Shown here: positions 8,222-17,600 of the stretch, in pieces
How the letters are laid out: each line of letters begins with the position of its first letter
How positions within the stretch are numbered: the first letter of the stretch is position 1
NCBI GenBank assembly: GCA_030180075.1
Contig: JASNJN010000149.1
Coordinates: forward strand, 1 to 20,208
Direction of reading: 5' to 3'
Origin: Mikrocytos mackini
Lineage: Eukaryota > Endomyxa > Ascetosporea > Mikrocytida > Mikrocytiidae
Length of the DNA: 20,208 bases
Notes under the pieces: generated by a model
Databases searched by the model: none
Told to the model about the DNA's origin: nothing
Seen by the model: the letters and a program-made list of their open reading frames with translations, nothing else
Program-made: the position numbers and the translations under genes

Positions 8222-9295
8222 ATGCAATCATTCGTCTGTAGTCATTGCGGTAAGTTCAACAGCTCAAAATCATTAATATGTGCATATTGCTTGAAGATCA
8301 ACAAAATCAGAACAGAAGAAGACTCACTTTCTTTCTCTTTAGAAAATAGTCTTACCAATTTATCAATAACCTACAACAACCCGAGAAAAACACCCAAAGT
8401 TCAACCACAAATTAAAGACGAAGATTTTCTAATAGACGGCCATATTCTGGACACACAGAACATCTTGGAAGACGTTTTTAAGACACCTTTTGAACAAAAA
8501 CCGTTGTCAACTCTTCCAACCAAACCAGAAAAGCTGAACACTTTTATCGTATCCAAAAATGACGAGTTTCTACATTACTTTATACCAAAATTCGAAGAGG
8601 CCAACTTTAATATGGATTTATTTGAGCTTCCCGACTATATCACAAAAGACCAAGCTTTCAACTTGGTATTTTCTTTCCCTGGTAAAACAAAAAAGGAATC
8701 AATAGTTTCATATTACGGCAACAACGTAAGTACAATTAACCTTTCTAGACAGCTGAACCATACAAGTAATTTAACTTACGTTTTACTTGCCCCGTTAACT
8801 GAAGAAACAATACGCAGTCTTTACTCCTCTTTCTTAAAACACAAAGGAAAGTTCAGGTTCATGATTTTTAACGACATTTCCAAAGTGTTTATGTATTTCT
8901 GTAATATAATAAAGAAGGTACAAAGCGGTTTTAATTTCAGAGAAGAAAACTTAGAGTTAGAATTGTTGAAAACTATTAAAACCGAAAAGATAAAAATGAA
9001 TGTATTTGATATATTAAATATAGACAAAGCAACTTTAAACAAAACAGAAAAGGAGGAAATGAAGATTAAAAATAGTTACTTTAAAATGTTAAACCAAATA
9101 GAAGGAATTAATGAAGCTAGGGCAAAGGTTATATTTTCTGAATTCGGTAGTTTTAGAACACTTATTGATTTCTTTAAAGAAAACGGCAAAGACAGTTCTA
9201 TTTCAAAATTAGGAGATATAAGAATTGGAAATACTAAATATTCAAAACGGATTGGAACTGCACAAGCAGAAAAGTTGTACGATTATTTTAATTAG
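8222..9295 (+). CDS. ERCC1/Rad10-like repair protein with N-terminal RanBP2-type zinc finger
   Basis: The 357-aa product starts with a C-x2-C-x3-N-x6-C-x2-C finger (C6, C9, N13, C20, C23), which matches the RanBP2/NZF pattern. An acidic, probably disordered linker runs to about residue 105. Residues 107-235 resemble the ERCC1-type nuclease-like domain (FIVS, LPDYITKDQAFNLVFSF, LTYVLLAPLTEE, FRFMIFND), and no ERK-x3-D catalytic motif is seen. The C-terminal 288-357 segment looks like tandem helix-hairpin-helix (IEGINEARAKVIFSEFGSF, then KRIGTAQAEKLYDYF). ERCC1/Rad10 is the non-catalytic partner of XPF/Rad1 in nucleotide excision repair and crosslink repair, acting in the nucleus. EME1/Mms4 or FAAP24-like are alternatives. 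The match is by pattern only. The ATG follows an AAAATTTAAGTTTC leader motif. It converges with the next gene, 97 bp away. Confidence 0.62.
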   Translation: MQSFVCSHCGKFNSSKSLICAYCLKINKIRTEEDSLSFSLENSLTNLSITYNNPRKTPKVQPQIKDEDFLIDGHILDTQNILEDVFKTPFEQKPLSTLPTKPEKLNTFIVSKNDEFLHYFIPKFEEANFNMDLFELPDYITKDQAFNLVFSFPGKTKKESIVSYYGNNVSTINLSRQLNHTSNLTYVLLAPLTEETIRSLYSSFLKHKGKFRFMIFNDISKVFMYFCNIIKKVQSGFNFREENLELELLKTIKTEKIKMNVFDILNIDKATLNKTEKEEMKIKNSYFKMLNQIEGINEARAKVIFSEFGSFRTLIDFFKENGKDSSISKLGDIRIGNTKYSKRIGTAQAEKLYDYFN

Positions 9296-9392
9296 CATAA
9301 CCCTCTTGGTAATTTATTTATTACAAATTTACTTAAATAAGAGATTTAATGATTTTCAATCGTAAGTATTTATTTATAGAAAATGGATAGAG

Positions 9393-9851
9393 TTATTTAC
9401 TTTTGTAGAGGATGTTTATTTCTTGGTTCAATCTGTCAAGTTTCTTTTGTTTTTCTACCAACATATTAGTCTGAAGCTCCACCGATTGTCTCATGCTTTC
9501 ATAGTCGTGTATAGTTGGTATTTGATTTTTAACTTCGTCAAGTACATGTTCGTTTATATCGGTTACGCCTTGGTCCGTTTCTGCGAGACGAATTTCGTTG
9601 GCTTTAATCTCTGAAATTAGTGTATCGTATTCTTCCTGTAAAGAAAAGTGCTCCTTTATAGGAGAAAGTTGCTTTATAAGATTCTGTCGGGTTTTGACGA
9701 TCTCGTAGATGGTTTTGCTATCGTTTTCCACTATAGAAAACTTACGAATACTTCTGAGTATATTGTCGAAATACTCTGTTAATATCAACATAAGATCGTT
9801 ACTCTGTTCTTCATTTAACGGTTGTAGTGCTGTAGCTTCCGTAGTAGGCAT
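9393..9851 (-). CDS. Small coiled-coil protein, function unknown (152 aa)
   Basis: I chose the ATG at 9849-9851 (MPTTEATALQPLNEEQ). The longer frame to 9893 begins with GTG and adds 14 residues rich in F/N, more likely 5' leader. The product is mostly predicted helix with heptad-like spacing: about residues 15-55 (LMLILTEYFDNILRSI), 60-85, and a C-terminal coiled coil from about 112 to 150 (LQTNMLVEKQKKLDRLNQEI). There is no signal peptide or membrane segment. Such small two-coil proteins occur in multi-subunit complexes such as Mediator or kinetochore assemblies, but I do not recognise the family and give no function. It is divergent from the 413-aa coiled-coil gene, with 166 bp between the starts. 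Confidence 0.7.
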   Translation of the reverse strand: MPTTEATALQPLNEEQSNDLMLILTEYFDNILRSIRKFSIVENDSKTIYEIVKTRQNLIKQLSPIKEHFSLQEEYDTLISEIKANEIRLAETDQGVTDINEHVLDEVKNQIPTIHDYESMRQSVELQTNMLVEKQKKLDRLNQEINILYKSK

Positions 9852-10017
9852 TGTGCTTTTTGAAAAGTTAAAGTTTGGGAAGTTGAACTTCACAAATCAT
9901 TATTCTAGGTCCAATTGGGCTATAAAACATCAAAAATGTTTGATTTAAACACGATCAATACATTGAGTATGTTTTAAATAAGTTTGTATAAAATAATATT
10001 TTGTTCGAAATTTCAAA

Positions 10018-11259
10018 ATGGTCACAAGCTCTGCTATCAGAAGGAAACTCGACGTTATAATAGAAGAAATCAAATTAAAACACAATGGTCTAAGATGTGA
10101 GTTCGAGGAACCTATCAAGACTTCACAAGCGCCAAGTTCGGATATCCCGGAGAAGACTTCCCTAATTCTCAAGATGCTAAACCTCCAAAACCTTTTAATC
10201 CATCGAAAAGAGCAAATAAACAAAGTAACGACCGACTTTGAGAACAAATTGAAGGCAAAAATAGAAGAGTCATTCTCATATAAGATTGAGCTCGATCAAC
10301 TCCGGAGTGAGATTGACCTGATACGAAAATCAGAATCCATTTGGAAGAAAAGATTCGAACAAACCTCCTTAAAACTCTACGACGAAAAGCTAGCTATATT
10401 AACTGAAGATTTGAATCGATCACGAAAAGAAGTGAACAAACTTTCACTAAGTTACTCACAAGTGAAGGCAGAAAAGAACCACGAGTCCTTAATAATGGAA
10501 GATAAAATCAAGTCTCTTTCTGATTTTATTGATAGTTTAAAGAACGACCAAATTAAACAAACCGATCAAATAAACGCTTTAAAAACTGATAAGGAGAAAA
10601 TGTTACAAGATCATTACAATTCCGCTTCTAACCTTCAACAGCTAACCACGTCCAAAAACGAACAGGAAAGAATTATAGCGGATTTAACACGGAAATTAAC
10701 GACCGAAAGAATAGAGTCTGCTGCGAAGATTAAAAAAATAGAACACTCAATGAGCACACTTAAAGCTAATTTTGAGAAAAGCCTGAACACCACAAACGGA
10801 GAAACCGAAAGTCTCAAAACAGAAAATAATGAGTTGCAACACAAAATGAGTCTACAACAGATAAAACTGGATAAGTTGACCAAAACGTTAAGCTGTAGCA
10901 ATGAAAATTTGATTAAAATACAAACACAAGAATCAGAGCTAGAGAACAAACTATTCCAAATAACGGAGAAGTACAAAGAATCACAGGACATTATCAAAGA
11001 CTCAAAGGAAAGGAATAGGTTCCTAGCTATTGGGCTAAAGAAATGTATAGAAGAAGGGAAACTGTACAGAGAACAAATCATTAAATTGGATCAAAAGTTA
11101 AATGGAAAACCTATTTCAGAACTAACAAAGTTAAATACAAGCATCAACCCTGTAAGTAGAAGAGACAAAATATTGAGCCCGTACTCGAAGCTTTCGAGAC
11201 AGAACGTAATTGGAACACCAACAAAATTAGGATTCGACAGCACAAATAATCCTAAATAA
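10018..11259 (+). CDS. Long coiled-coil protein (413 aa), function unknown
   Basis: The protein starts at ATG 10018, preceded by GAAATTTCAAA. A short N-terminal head (1-50) is followed by almost continuous K/E/L/Q-rich coiled coil from about 55 to 370, with no membrane segment or globular domain. The tail (about 375-413) is basic and S/T-rich and carries LSPYSK (S387-P) and GTPTK (T400-P-T-K, a full CDK consensus), so cell-cycle phosphorylation is possible. This layout is common in spindle-pole, kinetochore and nuclear-architecture proteins, but this is inference from composition. Low-complexity coiled coils match many proteins, so homology cannot be argued by eye. An AATAAA follows the stop by about 20 nt. 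It converges with the aminopeptidase gene (143 bp). Confidence 0.75.
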   Translation: MVTSSAIRRKLDVIIEEIKLKHNGLRCEFEEPIKTSQAPSSDIPEKTSLILKMLNLQNLLIHRKEQINKVTTDFENKLKAKIEESFSYKIELDQLRSEIDLIRKSESIWKKRFEQTSLKLYDEKLAILTEDLNRSRKEVNKLSLSYSQVKAEKNHESLIMEDKIKSLSDFIDSLKNDQIKQTDQINALKTDKEKMLQDHYNSASNLQQLTTSKNEQERIIADLTRKLTTERIESAAKIKKIEHSMSTLKANFEKSLNTTNGETESLKTENNELQHKMSLQQIKLDKLTKTLSCSNENLIKIQTQESELENKLFQITEKYKESQDIIKDSKERNRFLAIGLKKCIEEGKLYREQIIKLDQKLNGKPISELTKLNTSINPVSRRDKILSPYSKLSRQNVIGTPTKLGFDSTNNPK

Positions 11260-11280
11260 ACAAAGGACTAATGGGCTATG

Positions 11281-11286
11281 AATAAA
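11281..11286 (+). terminator. Possible poly(A) signal of the 413-aa gene
   Basis: AATAAA lies about 20 nt after the stop at 11259, in the context GAATAAATAG. The same decamer follows the 1004-aa gene at 17652-17661, which supports a real 3' end signal. Confidence 0.45.
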
Positions 11287-11402
11287 TAGGTTTATGGTAA
11301 GTATGTTTTAATATAAACTCCAACTCACTTAATACTTGTTTGTTATTTAAATACGTCATCATTGGCTATTCACTTTAATATTTAATTACTTTGATAGCTA
11401 TT

Positions 11403-14063
11403 TCACTTTCCGTAGAACTCCTTGAAAAGAATATTGTTGTTAATCTTTTCTACAGTTCTAACGAATTGTGTTTTAACCGTCTCATGCCCAGCAAACATGC
11501 GTTCTACTTTCTCCAGTGATTCTTTGTCGTTGAATACTGCACATGTTCTTGCTATATGACCCAACAAAGTTCCCTTACCGTATATCTGATAAATATACTC
11601 TTTCTCCTTTAACAACAAGTCAAGAACGTCCTTTCTATTTTTGTTTCTAGTTAGAAGGGCACAGAATAGACTGTATTTATCCTGGAGCTTAACTGAATCA
11701 GACTTACCGAAGTTGAAAGATCTTCCAATGTCTTTTGCTTCAACCAACCCCAAAGACGATAGAACAATCCCTTGTATCTCCGAATTGTCGGTGCTTTTAA
11801 ATTCCTTTTCCAATTTATCGATGTTACCAATAGCGTAGCTATCATAAACAAGCTTCAATAATGCATTTGGTAGGTTGGTACTCTTGCTTAAGTTGCTAAT
11901 AATTATTCTTGCGTCTTCCATGGTTCTACTATCAGCTACTGCACTTCTTGCTATTTCGGACAATGAAGCCAATGTGTATTGTTCGAACATCAAATTAAAT
12001 TCGTGCTCTTTATCTGAAACTCCTTCGTCATTTTGTTTCTCTGTGTAAACTGGTTCAAATAAATAGCCGTCAGACTTAATGTTTTTATATTTTCCAATAA
12101 CCTGTGTAGTTTCGCAATTCGCATAAATATACGTTTGCAGGAACTTTTTTGCCTTTTCATTGTCAAATAGTCCCCAATAATAAACCAGCTCTTTGATTTC
12201 AGCTAGTACAAAAGGATGTTTCGTCGTTGCAAAACATTTTTCGATGAATTCTAAGACCTTTTCCATTTTAAGTTTTCTGTATTTGAGTAGCAATACTAAA
12301 TCTTTGAAGATCTTCAAAAGAGAATTTGTATCAATTGATGAGTGGGATGCTATTATAGTGTCTAATAACGTTTCACTATACTCAACAATATAATACCCCT
12401 TTTCTTCACTATTCACAACGACCGGCGCTTTCGTTTCTTCTTTTGACAGTTTAACGGATTTGGTCTCCTCTTCCAAATAAACCACATCTTCTTTTCCGTT
12501 CTTTGTGTACTTTTTGATGAAGACAGGAAGACTCCACAGCGAACCATCTTTACTCTCATCGTTGGTAAATTTAGACTGTTTAAGAACTAACTTATCTCCT
12601 TCTATTGACGTGGTTATTATAGGAACACCTGGTTGTCTAATGAAAGAATCCATCATCTTCACAATAGGAAGTTTGAGTTCCTGTTCAAGTACTTCGAAAA
12701 GCTGAGCTGAACTGGCATTGTCGTATTGGTATTTTGATAGGTAAACTTTAAGGGCTTCTCCGAACTGTTCTAACCCGGCCCACTCAGACAGCATTCTGAG
12801 GACAGTGCCTCCCTTGGCGTACCTAATGGCGTCAAACATTTGTTGAATGTCCTCAATACAACTTATGTGTTGTTCTATTGGCTTACTACACTGTAGAGAG
12901 TCGTCCAAATAAGCTGCTTTTGATCGCCCGAATAATAAATCGTCCCTCAAAGTCTCGTTCTTGGCTGCGACTGCAGCAGCTTCAAACATTACGAAAGTGG
13001 CGAATCCCTCGTTCAGCCATAAGCCGTCCCACCATTTCATTGTGACCAAATTTCCGAACCACATATGTCCAACTTCGTGGGCAACAACCGAGGCAACATA
13101 CCTTCTTACTCCAAACGAAGTTTTCTCATCCACAAGCATGCATATCTCTCTAAATGTGATGAGCCCCCAATTTTCCATTGCTCCATGATTGAAGTCTGGA
13201 ATTGCAATCAAATCCAATTTTGTTAAAGGATAATCAATTTTGAACAGATTCTCAAAGAATTCCAAAGAGCGTTCTGCAATTCTTAGAGAAAATTCAGCCG
13301 TTTTGAGTTTTCCTTTAACTGTATAAACTGAAATGGTTCTTTCCTTTCCACGTTTTGATGTGTTTTTAATCTGTGTATATTCTAACATACCAATTGCCCA
13401 TGCTAATAGATATGTAGACATTTTAGGTGTTATATCGTAGTTGTATAAAACCCTTTCAGTTTCACCAAACTTAATTTGTTCCTTCGAAACGACTGGCATG
13501 TTTGAGAGAACAGTTACGATTCCCTCCAAATCCTTGGGAAGTGAAATGGATACTTTAAACGCGGCTTTGAATGAAGGCTCGTCAAAGCAAGGGATGGCCT
13601 TTCTTGCATGTAAAGCTTCGAATTGTGTGGAAACCAATTTAGAAGAAAGCGCACGATATTTTTTGTAAGTTTCTTCATTATCTTTGATTTCTTTGGGAAG
13701 GGCTTTGTAAGTCGAAGTGTAAAAGCCCGCCATGTCCTTTCTGATCTTGCCGTCGAATTCGAATAGAAGACTTACTTTGCCGACAGCCAGGATACATCCC
13801 GCAGGTAGTTCAAATGTGCGTATAAAGTTTCTCTCATCATATGTTGTTTTAGCTAAGTCTAGAGCTGTGCTCTTGTTACCAGAGATAACTAGAAGCGAAG
13901 TCAGTTCGATGCTGGTCTTGTCGGCATGCAATTGAAAACTTGAAGTAGCTTCCTTAACTTCACATAGTATCTCAACTATCCCCTTGTATGTATCCAAGCT
14001 ATTGTAATCGGGATGTAGCTTGACGTTGTATTGTATAGGGACGAACTTTTCAGATAATCTCAT
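11403..14063 (-). CDS. M1-family zinc aminopeptidase (puromycin-sensitive/Ape2 type)
   Basis: The 886-aa product has the full gluzincin signature: the exopeptidase motif GAMENWG at residues 294-300, zinc ligands in HEVGH (H329, E330, H333) and the third ligand E352 in LWLNEGFA. The likely catalytic Tyr is Y415 (RYAKGGTVL). An N-terminal beta domain (KFVPIQYNVKLHPDY) and a C-terminal helical ERAP1-C-like region follow the usual M1 order. The length matches cytosolic puromycin-sensitive aminopeptidase and yeast Ape2/Aap1. No signal peptide or transmembrane anchor is seen, so a cytosolic role in trimming N-terminal residues from peptides is expected. The start at ATG 14061-14063 matches the family N-terminus (MRLSEKFVPIQYNV). 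It is divergent from eL39 with only 24 bp between start codons. All key residues are intact and the gene is intronless. Confidence 0.97.
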   Translation of the reverse strand: MRLSEKFVPIQYNVKLHPDYNSLDTYKGIVEILCEVKEATSSFQLHADKTSIELTSLLVISGNKSTALDLAKTTYDERNFIRTFELPAGCILAVGKVSLLFEFDGKIRKDMAGFYTSTYKALPKEIKDNEETYKKYRALSSKLVSTQFEALHARKAIPCFDEPSFKAAFKVSISLPKDLEGIVTVLSNMPVVSKEQIKFGETERVLYNYDITPKMSTYLLAWAIGMLEYTQIKNTSKRGKERTISVYTVKGKLKTAEFSLRIAERSLEFFENLFKIDYPLTKLDLIAIPDFNHGAMENWGLITFREICMLVDEKTSFGVRRYVASVVAHEVGHMWFGNLVTMKWWDGLWLNEGFATFVMFEAAAVAAKNETLRDDLLFGRSKAAYLDDSLQCSKPIEQHISCIEDIQQMFDAIRYAKGGTVLRMLSEWAGLEQFGEALKVYLSKYQYDNASSAQLFEVLEQELKLPIVKMMDSFIRQPGVPIITTSIEGDKLVLKQSKFTNDESKDGSLWSLPVFIKKYTKNGKEDVVYLEEETKSVKLSKEETKAPVVVNSEEKGYYIVEYSETLLDTIIASHSSIDTNSLLKIFKDLVLLLKYRKLKMEKVLEFIEKCFATTKHPFVLAEIKELVYYWGLFDNEKAKKFLQTYIYANCETTQVIGKYKNIKSDGYLFEPVYTEKQNDEGVSDKEHEFNLMFEQYTLASLSEIARSAVADSRTMEDARIIISNLSKSTNLPNALLKLVYDSYAIGNIDKLEKEFKSTDNSEIQGIVLSSLGLVEAKDIGRSFNFGKSDSVKLQDKYSLFCALLTRNKNRKDVLDLLLKEKEYIYQIYGKGTLLGHIARTCAVFNDKESLEKVERMFAGHETVKTQFVRTVEKINNNILFKEFYGK

Positions 14064-14087
14064 TTATAAAAAAAATTTTGTTTGAAA
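14064..14087. promoter_or_regulatory. 24-bp spacer shared by divergent aminopeptidase and eL39 genes
   Basis: The whole gap between the two start codons reads TTATAAAAAAAATTTTGTTTGAAA in two parts: a TTATAAAAAAAATTTT block and a GTTTGAAA tail. It holds an AAATTT-type motif usable on both strands. There is no room for separate promoters, so transcription start signals must overlap, or lie inside the opposite gene. Confidence 0.5.
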
Positions 14088-14243
14088 ATGTCAGCCAAGA
14101 AAACATTGTACACCAAGATAAGACTAGCTAAAAAAATAAAACAGAACAGACAGATACCTATCTGGAAGCGACAGAAGAAAGAGACAAAGATTCCATTCAA
14201 CATAAAGAAGAGACATTGGAGAAAGACTAAAATAAGAATCTAA
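14088..14243 (+). CDS. RPL39: Ribosomal protein eL39
   Basis: This is a 51-codon frame starting MSAKKTLYTKIRLAKK and continuing KQNRQIPIWKRQK, with a C-terminus of KKRHWRKTKIRI. The eL39 family has the same length (about 51 aa), the KQNRPIPxW centre and the RRHWRRTKL end, so the assignment is secure despite its small size. It is a very basic protein that lines the peptide exit tunnel of the large ribosomal subunit. There is no intron. The ATG is preceded by AAAATTTTGTTTGAAA. It shares a 24-bp spacer with the divergent aminopeptidase gene. An AATAAATAAA follows about 27 nt past the stop. Confidence 0.97.
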   Translation: MSAKKTLYTKIRLAKKIKQNRQIPIWKRQKKETKIPFNIKKRHWRKTKIRI

Positions 14244-14270
14244 GGTACTTAATTACTAAAATGCCACCTA

Positions 14271-14276
14271 AATAAA
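14271..14276 (+). terminator. Possible poly(A) signal of eL39
   Basis: AATAAA within AATAAATAAA, about 27 nt after the eL39 stop. Confidence 0.45.
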
Positions 14277-14601
14277 TAAAGAACGGTAATATTAACAATA
14301 ATTTCTTATTGTAGACTTGTTTGTGATGATTTGGTTCTAAAAGTAATAAAAACCGTATGATATAAAATCTTTAAAAAATGTGAAGTTAAAATAAAACAGA
14401 GTTTATTTATTAAAATGTAACTATGGAAATTCTACGAAATATGGAATTATTAGAACAAATTTAAATCAGTATTTCAAATTTAGATTTAAAATTCAAATTA
14501 AAGTATACTAGGGTGTGGACTCTCCATAATAAACAAAACAATATATTTCTATAACAACCCGAGGTTTGTCACTTGTAAACATTCAGCATTACAGTTTTAA
14601 A

Positions 14602-14623
14602 ATGCTAAAAATTTTAAGTTCGA
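14602..14623 (+). promoter_or_regulatory. AAATTT-type leader motif before the 1004-aa gene
   Basis: TGCTAAAAATTTTAAGTTCG sits directly upstream of ATG 14624. Similar AAATTT/AAGTT motifs precede the starts at 1710, 8222, 10018 and 14088. AAATTT-like signals near starts have been reported for several microsporidian genomes; use here is inferred from recurrence. Confidence 0.4.
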
Positions 14624-17600
14624 ATGGAAATCAAAAATATCTACAACCACAAGCGTTACAACGAAGTCCATCTTGTCAAGGCACGTGCACCCAGAGACTC
14701 ATTCATATTGTGCGTATCAGACAGTTACATTGAAAGATCCATGGACATTTACAATGTGAACGAAGACCCTAACTTGCTGTTTCAATCTAAAGTTTGTCAC
14801 AGACTATACCATACTTGTTTCTTTGACTATAATGAAAAAGAAAAGATACTTCCTTTCATTTCTTTCGAGACAAACGACCAGACAAACACATTCTTTGGCG
14901 TATACATATTTGGAACAGAAGAGACAATCGGAAAGATTATAAACAACAACGTAACTACACCTGGATCAGATATCCCGCTAGAAATCAAGAAGGCATTTTC
15001 GGTAAGTCCCTGTCAATTTCTTGTGATAGGAAAAAACAAACTTCTCTGCTTCGAGTATACAACCAGTCCTTATTCATTGAACATCGAGACAGTTTCTCTT
15101 CCCATGGATAATGTGTTAGATGTATTCGGAACATACGAAAAGAACATAACACTTATATTCGCTGTAAAATATCACAAAATAGTTTATAACCAGACAAAGA
15201 GAAAGATATATAAATTCACAACCATTTGTTATTTCATGTTCTTTAACATACAGACATATAAGTATTGTGACTACAAAACTGATAGTATTCATATAAAGGA
15301 TACATGTATTTCTTACGAAGTGAAGAATGAATCCATAAAAGGAGCAATACAAGACCCATTAAATTTACACAATTTCTTTTTAATAGGAACCAAAAACATA
15401 CACAAGATAAATTTAGATACTATTTATAATAGAAAATGCGAATTAGAAAATGATATAGAAGATTTACAATTACACCTCACATACATTGAAAAGGATACAG
15501 TAATGTCTGAAAAAATACAGGTATTGTTTCCCCATTTACCCGAATTTAACAAAAGATTTCTTGATTTTCGTATTGTGAACATTATAAACATTGATGGGGA
15601 TAATTTTCTTATCTTTTCAAAGAATTATGATATTATTTGTTATACGATTTCAACCAATAAATTGAAAGACATACAAACAGGGTATAACGACGGGGAAGAA
15701 CTATCATATTCTTGGGCTACGGAAATATACCACGATGCTCATATAGTTTCGATATTGGCAAAAAGTAATAATGTATTTAATGCCATCTTAACTGGCCATA
15801 AAGACGTAAACGCGGATCACAAGACTTTTACTGTTAAAATACATAAATTTATGGACTTTACAACTGTAGATAAGTTTCAGTACATTCCGGCTTTAAACAA
15901 AACGATGTTGTCAAGAAGAGGAAACTTATACCTTATTGATGAAATTGTAACTGGGGATAAATACATTACAGAATATAAATTAAATCCACGTGTATTTTTA
16001 ATAGAAAGAAGGGTTAATAAAAAAAAACTTTACCAAGTAATAGTAGACATCCAAAATGTTGGAAAAGAGGAAAACTATTTTAATTACAAATACAACAAAA
16101 TATCAAAATCTGTTGGAAATTTTAATCTTACAATTACAAAAGAAGGAGGTTGTTATTTTATTTATTTGAAGAATATAAATGATAACGCAGAATACAAAAA
16201 GAAAATATACATAGACAATTATGAAAGAAAATGTTATATGTTAACTATTTCAGACATGTTTCTTTTTGAAGGAAACCTAATTGTAATAGACTCTGATTTG
16301 AGCTATTACAAAGGAAAATTTACAGAATCAAATGAACACATAAATTTAACAAAGCTTATAACAATAGACAACCCCTTTGGTTATCCAGATTCTGAAACTG
16401 TTATATTTTCAAAATTCATAAAAGTTGATAACGAAGATTTATTGCACACATTATCTACAGCTACAGTTTTATATAGCATACTTATTAAAGACTACACAGT
16501 GAATACACTAGCCAAATTTTATTTTTACAAGTCTTTTAACAACGAAGAATCAAATATATTTCAAAGAAAAGGTGTGCTTACTAAACTTAGAGAAGATTTA
16601 CTACAAATAAACATTGAGGAAAAGGTGCTTTTACTTTATAAGAAACACCATGGTATGGGTCATACTTTATTAGAGATAGAAGGACTATATAATCAACCTA
16701 AACATATAAATTATATATCAAAAATAGAACAACTAACACACTTAAAAGAAATGGATTATGAACTGACGTTTCAATATTGTTCTTATTTAAACATAGTATA
16801 TTATTACAATGAAGGGATTAGAATGTTGGAATTAGATAACTATAAAAAAGAAAAGATATTTATTAGCGAAGATAAACTTGTAGAAAACACCGATTCCGAT
16901 TATAAAAACAATAATCTATACTGTAATTTTATAAAATGCGACTTTATAAATGGAACTCACACTATTGTTCTTGGGTTACTTCGAGACGATTTTACAGAAC
17001 GGATCCTTGAAGATAATGATTTTCAAACGTATCATAAAACGCCATGCGATGATTTCCGAGAAGTAGTCAAACACTTAAGATTCTCACATGGATTTATGAG
17101 TGTTGTCTATACACAATCCGCGACTTTTTATGGAACTGTAATAAAAGACATTTTATTCGATGACCCTGTTCAAGATGCAATATTCACGAGCCAACAACGT
17201 TTAATTCTTAGCATCGATAATATATTGGTTTCATACATAATAACAGGCGACAGTTTTGAAGACGGACAAGAATTAGGCAGTTTCGAATGTTGCCAAGGTT
17301 ATTATAAGTTGAAAAAAGCAAACAATACATTACTAGCCGTTGATGAAGTTTCTGAAACTATAGGGGCTTTTAATATAGAAAATAACGTTGAAGTAGCTTC
17401 CCTTTGTTATAACATTGGACCATATGGAAAGGAAAACATCATTCATGTAAACAATAGATGTTTATTATTTCCATACATTGCATATGATCATACTCCTTTT
17501 CTTTGTTCATACGATTTGGAGTCAGGTGTTAATTGTTTGAACCATTTTCACTTCAAGAGACTTTTTATGAAAAAAGACAAGATTTTTGGAATTTCAAAGA

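Larger units (their letters stand above)
14244..14623. other. Intergenic stretch between eL39 and the 1004-aa gene
   Basis: These 380 bp are AT-rich. The left end holds AATAAATAAA (14271-14280), probably the eL39 poly(A) signal, and the right end is the 5' leader of the 1004-aa gene. I find no tRNA, no small ribosomal gene and no inverted repeat of transposon type. The ATG at 14261 opens only four codons. Confidence 0.6.

Noticed and set aside
9852-9893. GTG start giving a 166-aa version of the small coiled-coil protein
   Set aside because: Nuclear genes normally start at ATG; the extra residues look like translated leader.
14261-14275. ATGCCACCTAAA after eL39 as the start of another small ribosomal gene with an intron
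   Set aside because: A stop follows at once and no matching downstream exon is seen.
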